A stretch of DNA of 64,000 bases, taken from contig OZ024744.1 in NCBI GenBank assembly GCA_964016885.1, positions 118,426,697 to 118,490,696 on the forward strand, in the 5' to 3' direction. The notes beneath the pieces are model-generated. The model saw nothing but the letters and a program-made list of their open reading frames with translations. It ran no database searches and was not told the DNA's origin. This DNA is from Eledone cirrhosa. Its lineage: Eukaryota > Mollusca > Cephalopoda > Octopoda > Eledonidae. Positions 32,049-41,835 of the stretch are shown one piece after another. A program made the position numbers and the translations under genes. Each line of letters begins with the position of its first letter. Within the stretch, counting starts at the first letter, position 1.

Positions 32049-33260
32049 AACATTCATTCTAACCTTGCTGACTGTTCCTCTATACATGGGTTGTATAGCT
32101 CTTACAAGCCATTCATACTCCTAGTTTGCTAAGAATGTAGATTTTATATGTGGCCGGTGCTCTGGTGCAATAAGTAGCAGCAAGTGCCCACAGAATACTA
32201 GCTCATTCCATTGCACAGATGGTTCTATAGAAATAGTGGACACCTTCCGTTACCTGGGTGACAAAATCAGCAGTGGGGGAGGGTGCTCTGAAAGTACAGT
32301 AGCCAGAGTCAGAACGGGATGGAAAAAGTTCAGAGAGCTTATACCAGTATTGGCCGCTAAAGGGTTCTCCCTAAAAATGAAAGGCAGATTGTATGATGCT
32401 TATATACAAACAGCAATGCTACATGGCAGTGAGACATGGGCCTTGTGTGCAGAGGATCTACGCAGACTGGAGAGGAACGAAGCTTGCATGCTCCGTTGGA
32501 TGTGTAACAGTAATATATGTGAACGGCAAAGCATAAATGAACTAAGTGAGAAATTAGGAATAAGAGGGATCAGATGCTGTTTACTTGAGAGAAGACTACG
32601 TTGGTATGGTCATGTGATGCGCATGAAAGATGACAGCTGTATAAAATATTGCAGGGTGATCAAATTTGATGGAAGTTACGGAGTAGGCAGACCCAGAAAA
32701 ACCTGGGATGATCTGATAAATTCCGACCTTACACACTTGCACCTCTCTAAGACAATGACACGGGATTGAGACCTTTGGCACTCTGCAGTAATACGGAAGA
32801 TCCACCTCCCCTACGTACAAAGTTAAACCTAGTCAGTAGTCACCTCTTAACCAAATATACACTCCGACCCACTACCCCTACTCCCTCTTCCCACTCCGAC
32901 CCACACCACCTTTTTTCTGTAAAGTTATGTTGGTACCACAACAGCCAGTCCAAACTAAAGTGGTAGTGTAGTTGACATGACAAAAAGTACCCAGTACACA
33001 CTGTAAAGTGGTCATGTAGTTGACATGACAAAAAGTACCCAGTACACACTGTAAAGTGGTCATGTAGGTGTCATGACAAAAAGTACCCAGTGCACACTGT
33101 AAATGTGGTTGGTGTTAGGAAGGGCCTCCAGCCATAGTAAACTTGCCAGATAGTCCTATATGACTGAGATACAGTCACCCGATCCATCTTGCCTCAAGTG
33201 GGAGTCTCACTCATGCTAGCGTAGAAGATGGATGTTAAACAATGATGATGATTATGATGA
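32049..33260 (+). mobile_element. LINE-B copy 2 with inverted 5' segment and tail repeats
   Basis: 32,049-32,127 is LINE-B sequence in minus sense (compare 1,291-1,372). From about 32,136 the element is in plus sense: NIDFICGRCSGA, then VDTFRYLGDKISSGGGCSES, RLYDAYIQTAMLHGSETWAL, RRLRWYGHVMRMKDDSC and GRPRKTWDDLI. The coding part ends near 32,770. A 3' region follows with two 48-bp-type units (32,950-33,100), 'ttggtgttaggaagggcctc', and an ATGATG-like end at 33,241-33,262. This defines the LINE-B 3' end. Confidence 0.83.
32950..33105 (+). repeat. 48-bp tail units inside the LINE-B 3' region
   Basis: 'gacatgacaaaaagtaccca' followed by 'gtacacactgtaaagtggtc' is repeated, with a third partial copy ('tgtcatgacaaaaagtaccc'). 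It is the reverse complement of the satellite monomer at 45.3-60.7 kb. Confidence 0.85.
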
Positions 33261-33261
33261 T

Positions 33262-33334
33262 ACATACATACACATACATATATACATACATACATATATA
33301 CATATATACATATATATATATACATATATGGTGG
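33262..33334. repeat. TACA/TATA microsatellite
   Basis: Tetranucleotide repeat between the LINE-B tail and the next LINE-C-like block. Confidence 0.85.
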
Positions 33335-33945
33335 CTGCCAACTCATTTTCGAGTACGGCCACTACTTTATATCCATGTAGGAGAACCCCTACCGATGCGC
33401 TGAACGAGTGTGACTTTTTAGTCCAGCCAGCGACTTGAAAACTCTGGTACAAACACTACACTTGTGACAACTATTGACACATAGTGCTGGGCTCATGGTA
33501 CCATGTGATGACAAGTGCAGAGAGATCTCCAGATATAAAGCAATGCCTGTGCCGTGAAGCTTTTTATAGTGAGCAAAGGCACTGCACAAAGCCAGTCCCA
33601 CTCTCTTAACCAAGATGATATTTACCAAAAAGAAGAACAAGTCAACATCATTGGATACCATCAGGGTTGCAGGTGTTATATCAGAGTTTTCCTTCTCCTA
33701 GAATTCTGCCTTGACAAAGGCTAAGGGGTCATCTCTCCCGGTGATTTTGGATGGCCATTGACTCTTAAGAGCTCCTTTGCCCTTTGACAGGTTTTGTTTT
33801 TAGTCCTGCAGGATGTCCAAAGTCACCCTCCTCACCAAGAAACCTTGGTGGGGTTGCCAGTTTAGTCGCCAACGACCCGACCATGAGACAGGTTGTACTG
33901 GGATACATGTTACCAGTAGCACCAACTGGTGACCTGACATATATA
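33335..33945 (-). mobile_element. LINE-C-like 3' end with C2H2 finger remnant, copy 2
   Basis: Nearly identical to 2651-3245, including the terminal finger [20 protein letters not shown] and the phrase 'aaccttggtggggttgccag'. Differences are single bases and 1-2 bp indels. It is followed by TACA microsatellite as in copy 1. Confidence 0.68.
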
Positions 33946-34370
33946 TACATATATAGATACATACATACATATATAGATACATACATACAGACAGACAGAC
34001 ATTTATACATACATACATAATGACTTCCCCCATACATACACATATTCATACATATTATTTTGTGTCTGCAATAGTTCAAAGTATTTCAATGTTTATTGCT
34101 GTATAAACTTTTGTAAAATAAAAAGAACTTTGATCCCAGTTCTACACAGAAAATAAACTAATCAATATTTGAGAATAAAACTCTTATTTTGAGAATAAAA
34201 TGTTATGAGGAAAATAAATATTACTTTCACTACACTGTCCTCAGTTGGTTTATATCCCGCAAGCAGAAATGATATTTATATGAGTTAAGATCTTGAGTTA
34301 TGCTTTGAGGAAAGTAGGAAAACTAACTTATATTATATCATTACTGTAATACACTATTTTCGTTTTTTTA
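33946..34370. other. Microsatellite then unassigned AT-rich sequence
   Basis: TACA/AGAC repeats to about 34,050, then about 320 bp AT-rich sequence with a repeated 'ttttgagaataaaa'. No gene is visible. Confidence 0.5.
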
Positions 34371-34374
34371 ATTA

Positions 34375-34450
34375 TTATTATTGCTACGTTACGGCCGTAT
34401 ACGTTCTGAGTTGCAATTCCACCGAGGTTAGGTTTCATCGAAACAATTAT
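34375..34450 (+). mobile_element. SINE fragment
   Basis: 'cgttacggccgtatacgttc' and 'tgagttgcaattccaccgag' are the box B and early body of the cephalopod-type SINE. The body is then cut short and joined to 'aaacaattattattc'. Confidence 0.65.
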
Positions 34451-34486
34451 TATTCTTATTGCTGCCAATGTCAATGCCGGGACGGA

Positions 34487-34920
34487 GCTCCACCACCACT
34501 GACACCACCACCACCACCACCACTGACACCACCACCACCACCACCACTGACACCACCATCACCACCTCTGCCACTGCCACCACTGACACCACCACCACCA
34601 TCAACACCACAACCACCATCACCACCTCTGTCACTGCCACCACTGACACCACCACCACCACCACCACCACCACTGACACCACCACCACCACCACCACCAC
34701 CACCACCACCACTGACACCACCACCACCACCTCTGTCACTGCCACCACTGACACCACCACCACCACCACCACTGACACCACCATCACCACCTCTGCCACT
34801 GCCACCACTGACACCACCACCACCACCACTGACACCACCATCACCACCTCTGTCACTGCCACCACTGACACCACCACCACCATCAACACCACAACCACCA
34901 CCACAACCACTACCACCAAC
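34487..34920. repeat. ACC/GACACC minisatellite
   Basis: About 430 bp of 'ccaccaccaccactgacacc' variants with interspersed 'cacctctgccactgccacc'. It gives Thr-rich frames on one strand and Val-rich frames on the other. I regard these as artefacts. Confidence 0.92.
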
Positions 34921-35699
34921 ATTAGGAGCGCTTGGAGACTGGAATGTGTTCAGGCGCTTACAGCCCTTGACCAGACGGGCAATGCAATCGGTGGAAACTC
35001 CACCTTGGCGTTCTATAGAGGGTTAGTGGAGGGAAAGAGCGACGACGTACTTGGGGAGACTCTGGGCGTCGACGAAAATCAACTAGCCAATCTCTTTGGG
35101 AGAACTTTGGGGCCTTGGCCCATGGACGGATCCGGCTATCAGCTGAGTCCATCGTGAGGATTGCCCCGCCCTCTTCCTTTAGCCGAGAAGGGCAGGCAGT
35201 TTTTATTGGTCTGGTGGCGATGGTAAAAGAGATTGCATGGTGGATGCATTTGAAAGGGTTGAAGACTGGTACTTTCCTCTTCAGTGATGCCCTCATTAAC
35301 TTTTTCAGGTTTAACCTGAAAAAGGAAAATCAGGGTGGAGAGGGAAGTGCTGCCTTCCTGCCAGTTTGTTGAAAGGTGGGTGAGAGAGGCAAGAATGACC
35401 CATGTGAATGGGTCTACCCTGAACATGTGCCTGTAGCATCGTAGGAGGAAAACTAGGGCACTTGCCCTAGCGGTCAGGGTAACCGTGGCTTTTTTTAATG
35501 GGCTTTCTCCACGAATGTCCCTCGGAAGTCTCCCCCCTATTGAGGAATTTTTCATTGTTTCTTTTTTTGTTACATCCTCTGTTTTTGTTATTTTACACGC
35601 AGAAATTCCCATTTGTACTGTCCTGTACTGTCCTGTACTGTCCTGTACTGTCCTGTACTGTCCTGTACTGTCCTTAATGTTTTACTTTGTGTAAACCCT
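34921..35699 (+). pseudogene. Tx1-like LINE copy 1, 3' end with internal deletion
   Basis: C-terminal remnant beginning SAWRLECVQALTALDQTGN, then LAFYRGLVEGKSDD and NQLANLFGRTLGPWPMD. It jumps straight to GSGYQLSPS and then, in another frame, SAESIVRIAPPSSFSREGQA, FIGLVAMVKEIAWW and LINFFRFNLK. Compared with copy 2, 204 bp are missing at a GGAC repeat. The 3' region has six 'tgtcctgtac' units (35,618-35,672) and ends 'ttactttgtgtaaaccctt'. The same end occurs in copy 2. Confidence 0.83.
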
Positions 35700-37780
35700 T
35701 GTGTTATTCAGGCCCATAACTTTGCTAAACACAGAGTTCAAGATTTTGGCCAAGGTGCTAGCAAAGAAGTTGGCGCTTGTCGTTGGTGGTCTGGTGGGAG
35801 AGGTGCAAACATGCGCTATTCCAGACAGATCCATCCACAACAACCTCCACCTCATGCGATACATCGTGGAGAGGGTAGCTAGGGAACCTGGCATGGGTGG
35901 TTCCTTGGTCAATTTAGATCAGTCGAAAGCTTTCGATAGGGTCTATCATCATTATCTGGCAGCAGTCCTAAGAGCGGCTGGCTTTGGGCCCGTCTTCAGA
36001 GGCTGGATTGCTGCCATGCACAGTGACATCTACTCTGTGGTGAGAGTGAACGGTCACCTTTCAGAACCAAAATCATGCGCTCTGACCCTCTTGTATGTAT
36101 TAACTCTCGAGCCATTACTGCACAAACTGGAGACATTGAGAGGGGTCCCACTCGAACTAGGATGCGGAAGATCCGTGTCAGCATATGCAGACGATGTCAC
36201 CGTAGTGGTGTCGAACGCCAAACACATCGAGGCGATCGGCACTACACTAAGAGAATACGAAGCGGTGACAGGAGCAATGATCAACCAGGAAAAGTCAGTG
36301 GGCCTGCAGCTCGGCACCTGGAGAGGCAGGTCCATGCCGTCCAACAGCGTCGTTGGGCGCTTGACGGACGGACTGGTTAAATTGCTAGGGGTCTGGTTCG
36401 GTCCGAAGCTCCAGGTGACGAGCAGGGTGGCTTCTCTCACCCAGAAATGGGCAGAGAGGAAGCTATCCCTGAAAGGTCGAGCGGAGGTGGCAAATGCGTA
36501 CATCGCGTCCGTCATTTTCTACCGCCTGACCATCGTACCTTGTCCTAAGCCTCGCCTGACTGCGCTGCTCTTTCGCTTTTTGTGAAAGGGACGCGCTCTG
36601 ATGGTCAGGTAGTCCATCTGCTGTCAACACCCACTACGTGGAGGGCTGGGCATGCCGTGGCTGATGATGCGCAGACACGTGCTCAGGCTACGACATCTCC
36701 ACCTCTTCCTCGACGGTGATCAGGTGTGGTCGTCGTTTGCTAGACGCGTCTTTCCCTAGCTTGTCTCCTTGACGGAGCTGCAGTCCTGGGTCAAGCGAAG
36801 ACCGAGAGGGAGCGCTTGGAGACTAGAATGTCTTCAGGCGCTCACAGCCCTCGACCAGTCGGGCAATGTGATCGGTGGAAACTCGACCTTGGCATTCTAT
36901 AGAGGATTAGTGGAGGGGAAGAGTGACGACGTACTTGGGAAAACTCTAGGCGTCGACGAAAATCAACTCGCCAATCTCTTCGGAAGAACTTTCGGGCCGG
37001 GGCCTATGGACAACTTCCAGAAATTCCTGGCCTGGCAGTGCTACCGGGGAGCTTTGCCAGTTCAGGATAAACTCTACAGGCATGGAAGTGCTGTCAGCCG
37101 GGCATGTCCGAGATGTGCGCGGAGGGCGACGAAACCATCCTGCACGCACTCGTCCAGTGTCCGAGCATTGCTGACTTGTGGATTTATGTCGAACACCTGC
37201 TGTCACGTGTAGGACGGATCCAGCTATCAGCTGAGTCCACCGTGAGGATTGTCCCGCCCTCTTCCTTTAGCCGGGAAGGGCAGGCAGTTTTTATCTGTCT
37301 GGTGGCCATGGCGAAAGAGATAGTATGGTGGACACGTTTGAAAGGGCTGAAGACGAGCACTTACCTCTTCGGTGATGCCCTGATTAACTTTTTCAAATTA
37401 CATTTGAAAAGGAAAATCAGGGTAGAGAGGGAAGTGCTCTCTTCTCAGCATTTTGTTCAAAGATGGGTGAGAGAGGAAAGAATGGCCCGAGTGAATGGGC
37501 CTACTCTGAGTATGTGTCTGTAAATTGAAGGTGGAAAACTTGGAGAGGGGCACTTCCCCTAGTGGTTAGGGTCACCGTGGCTTTTTTTTAATGGGCTTTC
37601 TCCACGATGGCCCTCGGAAGTCTCTCCCCTATTGGGGAATTTTTCATTGTTACATCCTCTGTTTTTTTTTTTTACACGCAGAAATGCCCATTTGTACCGT
37701 CCTGTTTTGTCCTGTACTGTCCTTAATGTCTTACTTTGTGTAAACCCTGTGGTTAATAAAGAAAGCATTATTATGGTTAT
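35700..37780 (+). pseudogene. Tx1-like LINE copy 2, RT to 3' end
   Basis: Begins inside the RT with RPITLLNTEFKILAKVLAKK and continues AIPDRSIHNNLHLMRYIVE, LVNLDQSKAFDRVYHHYL, LEPLLHKLETLRGVPLE and the catalytic SAYADDVTVVVSNAKHIEA (36,172-36,230). KLLGVWFGPKLQ and EVANAYIASVIFYRL follow. After a frame break near 36,585, 36,769-37,523 encodes QALTALDQSGNVIGGNSTLA, the zinc-binding CPRCA/EGDETILHALVQCPSIA region (with a frameshift inside) and RWVREERMARVNGP before the stop. The 3' UTR ends 'gtggttaataaagaaagc'. The gap at SEPKSCALTLLYVLTLEPLL lacks the usual GVPQG block, so a small deletion is likely. Confidence 0.86.
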
Positions 37781-38400
37781 CTATATATTAATTTCAACAA
37801 TGTCAGTATTCCGTGTCATAATTCTCGATTATCATTGGTTCATAGGTTTCAAACGACTCCGCCCAACGACGCCAAACTTGAATTAATATGCATAATGCCA
37901 ATGAGGGAGTGAGAGGGGAGAGTAAGAAACAGAGAGGCAAAGTGTTGGATACACTATGTATATGTGTCAGTGTAGAGACATGTGTGTGTGTGATGTGTGT
38001 GGAAATAAGAAGGGAAGGAAAGCAATAACTATTAACATGTGTGCGTGTGTATGTACGTGTGCGTATGTTTATGTGTGTGTGCGTGCGTGCAGCGTTCCAC
38101 AGAAAGTAAAAACTATCAACATGTGTGAGTGTGTGCGTGTGTGTAAGTGCACGGTTGCGTGTGTAAGGTTGTGTGCGTGTGCGCGTTTCCATGCATATAT
38201 GTATGTGTATGTGCGGCGTTCCACAATTGCCACGCAGTTTATCTGTCTGTGTGCCTGTCTGTCAGTCTAACATACACAGAGTTGTGAAGGGAGTAAATTA
38301 GATAAGCATGTTATCCATATCCATATTAATTTGGCATTTGTATAAACCATTTCAAGTAAATAGGGACCTTTCTTTACATTGACGGACATCTTTTATAATA
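37781..38400. repeat. GT-rich low-complexity sequence
   Basis: About 180 bp of mixed sequence, then GTGTGTGCG-type repeats (37,960-38,220) with 'gcgttccaca' occurring twice, then unassigned AT-rich sequence. No gene is visible. Confidence 0.65.
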
Positions 38401-38404
38401 ATTA

Positions 38405-38767
38405 TCTATATCTATAGCTACATATAATATAAAAGATTTGAACTTCCATCATCCTTTTAAGAAACATGGAACAACCACGTCTATGAAATGATACACGTTT
38501 TACAGTCAGGCAGAAGATGAACCATCTCCTAAAGGTCACTATTCTAGGTGGCAGCACCTAGAATTGTTCATATACTATGCACAAACGGTACAACGAAGAA
38601 TCTGGTATATCTGTAAGATTTTTTTTACTGTTTTTTTTTGTATCACACAGACACCACGGGCTCGCCTCATACTGTAAGCAGACAAACATCCAATACAGTC
38701 ATTTTCTCTTTTACCTGTCTTCTCTTATCATCTGTTTACCCGGGCGAAGCTGGGTACATCAGCTAGT
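38405..38767 (+). mobile_element. Non-autonomous Helitron
   Basis: The 3' end 'cccgggcgaagctgggtaca' followed by 'tcagctagt' (to about 38,766) is a clear Helitron terminus with hairpin and CTAG. A plausible 5' end is 'tctatatctatagctacata' at about 38,407. The roughly 360-bp body encodes nothing recognisable. Confidence 0.7.
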
Positions 38768-38784
38768 TATTATTATTTCTATTT

Positions 38785-39005
38785 TTAGGGAGGTGGATTG
38801 GTAGTACCGGTAGAGGGTCGGACGCCATGCTTTGCAACATAGAGTTACGGCCCTTTACGTTCTGAATTCAAATCCCGCCGAGGTTAACTTTGCCTTTCAT
38901 CCTTACGGGCTCGATAAAATAAAGTACCAGTAATGCACTGGGGTTGATTTAATCGACTTTCCCCTCCCCCAAAATTGCTGGCCTTGTGCCTATATAAGAA
39001 ATCAT
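38785..39005 (+). mobile_element. Full-length cephalopod-type SINE
   Basis: Head 'gtggattggtagtaccggta', box B-like 'tgaattcaaatcccgcc', body 'tttgcctttcatccttacgg', 'agtaccagtaatgcactggg' and tail 'attgctggccttgtgcc'. It is inserted directly downstream of the Helitron end. Confidence 0.88.
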
Positions 39006-39039
39006 TATTATTTCTATTTTTATTATTATTATTAATTAG

Positions 39040-39246
39040 CAGCAATCGGCAGAGCGTCGGAGACCAATCTTTGTGGCATAGAGTTACGGCTCTTTATGTT
39101 CTGATTTAAAATCCTGTTGCGGTTAGCTTTGCCTTTCATCCTTAGAGGGTCAATATAATAAAGTACCAGTAATACACTGGGTAGATTTAATCGACTTTCC
39201 CTTCCTGCAAAATTGTTGGCTTGTGCCAAAAGTAGAAACAATTATT
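39040..39246 (+). mobile_element. Diverged SINE copy
   Basis: Same order as the preceding copy but with more changes (box B region 'gatttaaaatcctgttgc', body 'gcctttcatccttagagggt', tail 'ttggcttgtgcc'). It is separated from the preceding SINE by TTATTATTA. Confidence 0.8.
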
Positions 39247-39257
39247 ATTAGTGTTAT

Positions 39258-39425
39258 TAAATTTACCCCAGTACATTACTGGTACTTTATTTTATCAACC
39301 CCTTAAGGATGAAAGGTAAAGCTAACTTCAGCAGGATTTGAACTCAGAAAGTTGTGACTATATACCGCAAAGCATTTTGTTCGATGTTCTACCAATTAAT
39401 GCCAATCCACCACCTGACTGTGAAT
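39258..39425 (-). mobile_element. SINE copy, minus orientation
   Basis: Reads 'cagtacattactggtacttt', 'aaggatgaaaggtaaagcta', 'gcaggatttgaactcag', and ends with the head 'aatgccaatccaccacc'. The tail is missing. Confidence 0.8.
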
Positions 39426-39429
39426 AAAA

Positions 39430-39607
39430 TAATTGTTTCTACTTTAGGCACAAGGCCAGCTATTACCCAGTGTATTACTGATACTTTATTTTATCGACCC
39501 CGTAAGGATGAAAGGCAAAGTCAACCTCGGCGGGATTTGAACTCAGACCGTAAAGGGACGTAACTATGCTAGAAAGCATGGCGTCCAACCCTCTACCGAT
39601 ACTGCCA
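39430..39607 (-). mobile_element. SINE copy, minus orientation
   Basis: Tail 'aattgtttctactttaggca', body 'cgtaaggatgaaaggcaaag', box B 'gggatttgaactcag' and head 'ctctaccgatactgccaa'. It adjoins the next copy directly. Confidence 0.85.
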
Positions 39608-39787
39608 ATAATTGTTTCTACTTTAGGCACAAGGCCAGCAATTACTCAGTGCATTACTGGTACTTTATTTTATTGACCCCGTAAGGATGAAAGGCAAAGT
39701 TAACCTCGGCGCGATTTGAACTCAGACCGCAAAGGGACGTAACTATGCTGGAAAGCATGGCGTCCGACCCTCTACCGATACTGCCAC
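39608..39787 (-). mobile_element. SINE copy, minus orientation, tandem with previous
   Basis: Same structure as the preceding copy and in the same orientation. The two meet at 'ctgccaataattgtttctac', so the second probably inserted at or recombined with the tail of the first. Confidence 0.85.
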
Positions 39788-40170
39788 AATAATGATGATA
39801 TTTTTAATACAGTGTTTTCGATTGTAGTATCAATTTCAACTCCTTGAAAGTCGTATCTATGTAACTGACAACTATCAATTTAACCTGAAATATAGTAAAA
39901 TATTCGACAATTGTGTGTTGACATCTCGTTTATTTTTCTATCAACTATAAATAAAGTACGTCTGTCTAATTGTATTTAAGTGTACTTATGGTTTCATAGA
40001 CACCTCGGCCTTGGTTTTCAAGGTATTTCTCACAACTCCTGGCACTTAAATCTTTCAACACACTACAGCTGGTTCACACACAAACACACACACACGTGTG
40101 TTTGTGTGTGTATATGTATGTATATGCGCATATGTGTATATGTGCATATGTATATGTATGTATGAATGTG
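39788..40170. other. Unassigned AT-rich sequence and CA/TG repeats
   Basis: About 280 bp without recognisable content, then CACACA/TGTGTG and TATG repeats (40,075-40,170). Confidence 0.6.
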
Positions 40171-40174
40171 GATC

Positions 40175-41340
40175 ATCATTTCTGTCAAATTTTCCATGTT
40201 TGCATGGGTTAGACAGGTCATCCATACATAGAGGCAACTCTGGCCATGTGTCACACCTTGCTCTGGTGACGTCTGCAAATTTGGCTGAGTATTTTACAAC
40301 TGGATGCCCTTCCTAACACCAAGTACGTTTACAGTGTGGAACTGGACGGCTCCGTTCTGAGGAGGGACAGGCCAGTTGGCTGCGCCAAACCAATCACACA
40401 ACATTACCACAGTTTGGGCCTAGTACTGGTTGGCACTGCTATGAGGGGTGACAGGTGCAGAACCACAGTTTGGAAGCCTGGTCTTGGATGGTACCACTTT
40501 GCAAAAGGACCAGTGATATCACTATGAGGAGGGACAGGCCAATTGGCTGCACTGAACCCTTCTCACAGCGACACCCCAGTTTCAGAGCTGGGCACTCTCT
40601 ATGCGACAGACAATTCTCAATGTGAAACCGAAGCCTGGGATTGGATGGCGCCACTATGAGGAGGGACGGGCCAGCCATGCCTAACCCATCTCACAGTGGA
40701 ACAATAGCCTAGATCAGTGCTTCTCAAACTATCTGATGTGGCAGACCGGCATTTTTTTCCAATGTGCCACGTACCGCTAATATTTTGTAGTAATATTAAT
40801 TTATACCAGAAACGATATATATAATGAATATAATAAAAGTTGATTCCTTAGCATGGCCTGGACACTGGCCGCGTACCGGTAGCTGATGGCTTGCATACCG
40901 GCACCGGTCCGCGGACCACCACTTTGAGTAGCCCAATACTAGATGGTGCCACTCTGAGGAAAGATAGGTGCACAGTATAGGAGGCTGGACGACAGAAGGA
41001 ACACAGTTTGAGGGACCCGGCACTGGAGAAGGGACAGGCCGAACCTCTCCTACAGTGGTACACCAGTTTCAGAGCTGGGCCCTCTCCACACAACAAACCA
41101 TTCTCAATATGAAACCACATTTTGTGAGCCTGGGACTGTGTGGCACACTTATGAAGAGGGACATGCCAGTAGGTCACGCTGAACCCTACAGCAGCACCCC
41201 AGTTTCGGAACAAGCCCTTCACAAGATCACATTTTACTTCTGGATCCCCACATTGGATGACCGTGATGAAACTCTCGTGGACCTGTCATCGACCTTTTTT
41301 GCAGTGTGATGCTGGGCAGTGCCATTTTGATCCAAGTCTA
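40175..41340 (+). repeat. SINE/LINE-tail fragment with ancient tandem repeats
   Basis: 'tccatgtttgcatgggttag' and 'ggatgcccttcctaacacca' are parts of an interspersed cephalopod repeat whose tail also supplied the 48-bp satellite ('gtttacagtgtggaactgg' here). Downstream, a diverged unit with 'ggagggacaggcca' recurs at about 40,361, 40,530, 40,660, 41,033 and 41,155 (variably spaced, roughly 100-130 bp per unit), with 'caccccagtttcagagctgg' between. No coding frame is convincing. Confidence 0.55.
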
Positions 41341-41344
41341 ATAT

Positions 41345-41835
41345 TGAGTTGTCAGAGCCGATCTTTTGTTGAACGTTGTAGTGCCAGAGGACTCAGTCCT
41401 GTGTCATCCCCATTGTTGAGTTCCGTCCTTATTATTTCCTCCCACGTCTTCCTGAATCTCCATCTCTTGGTGCCTCCTGCAACTTTTAAAGCCCTACAAC
41501 TCTTTAAGCAGCTAACATTCTTCATGCGGCACATCACGTGACCATACCAGTGTCGTCTTCTCTGTCGCACACAGCATTTGATCCTTCTTATACCCAGTTT
41601 CACTCTTAACATTCTGTTGCTCACATACACATCCATCTCACCATATATACTTTGTTTCTTTTCAGCCTCCGTATGTCCTTGGCATGCAGAGCCCATCTTT
41701 CACTACAAGGTAGCATTACTGAGTGCACACAGGATAAGTGAGGGACCATTTGTAGTTAACAGCAGCAGCTTCTTGAACTTTTTCCAACCTGTTCTTACTC
41801 TTGTGACTGTGCTGATTTGGTCCCACAAATAGCAG
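41345..41835 (-). pseudogene. LINE-B-like copy 3, C-terminal part
   Basis: Minus-strand remnant encoding NRMLRVKLGIRRIKCCVRQR, then RRHWYGHVMCRMKNVSC and RFRKTWEEIIRTELNN, the usual C-terminal order of LINE-A and LINE-B. It continues in pieces up to the 44-bp array. Frame breaks are present. It is closer to LINE-B (LGIRG, MKDDSC) than to LINE-A. Confidence 0.8.

Noticed and set aside
34459..34920. Thr-rich (mucin-like) open frame running into Tx1-like LINE sequence
   Set aside because: It is the ACC/GACACC minisatellite read through into a truncated LINE. There is no signal peptide, promoter or splice structure.
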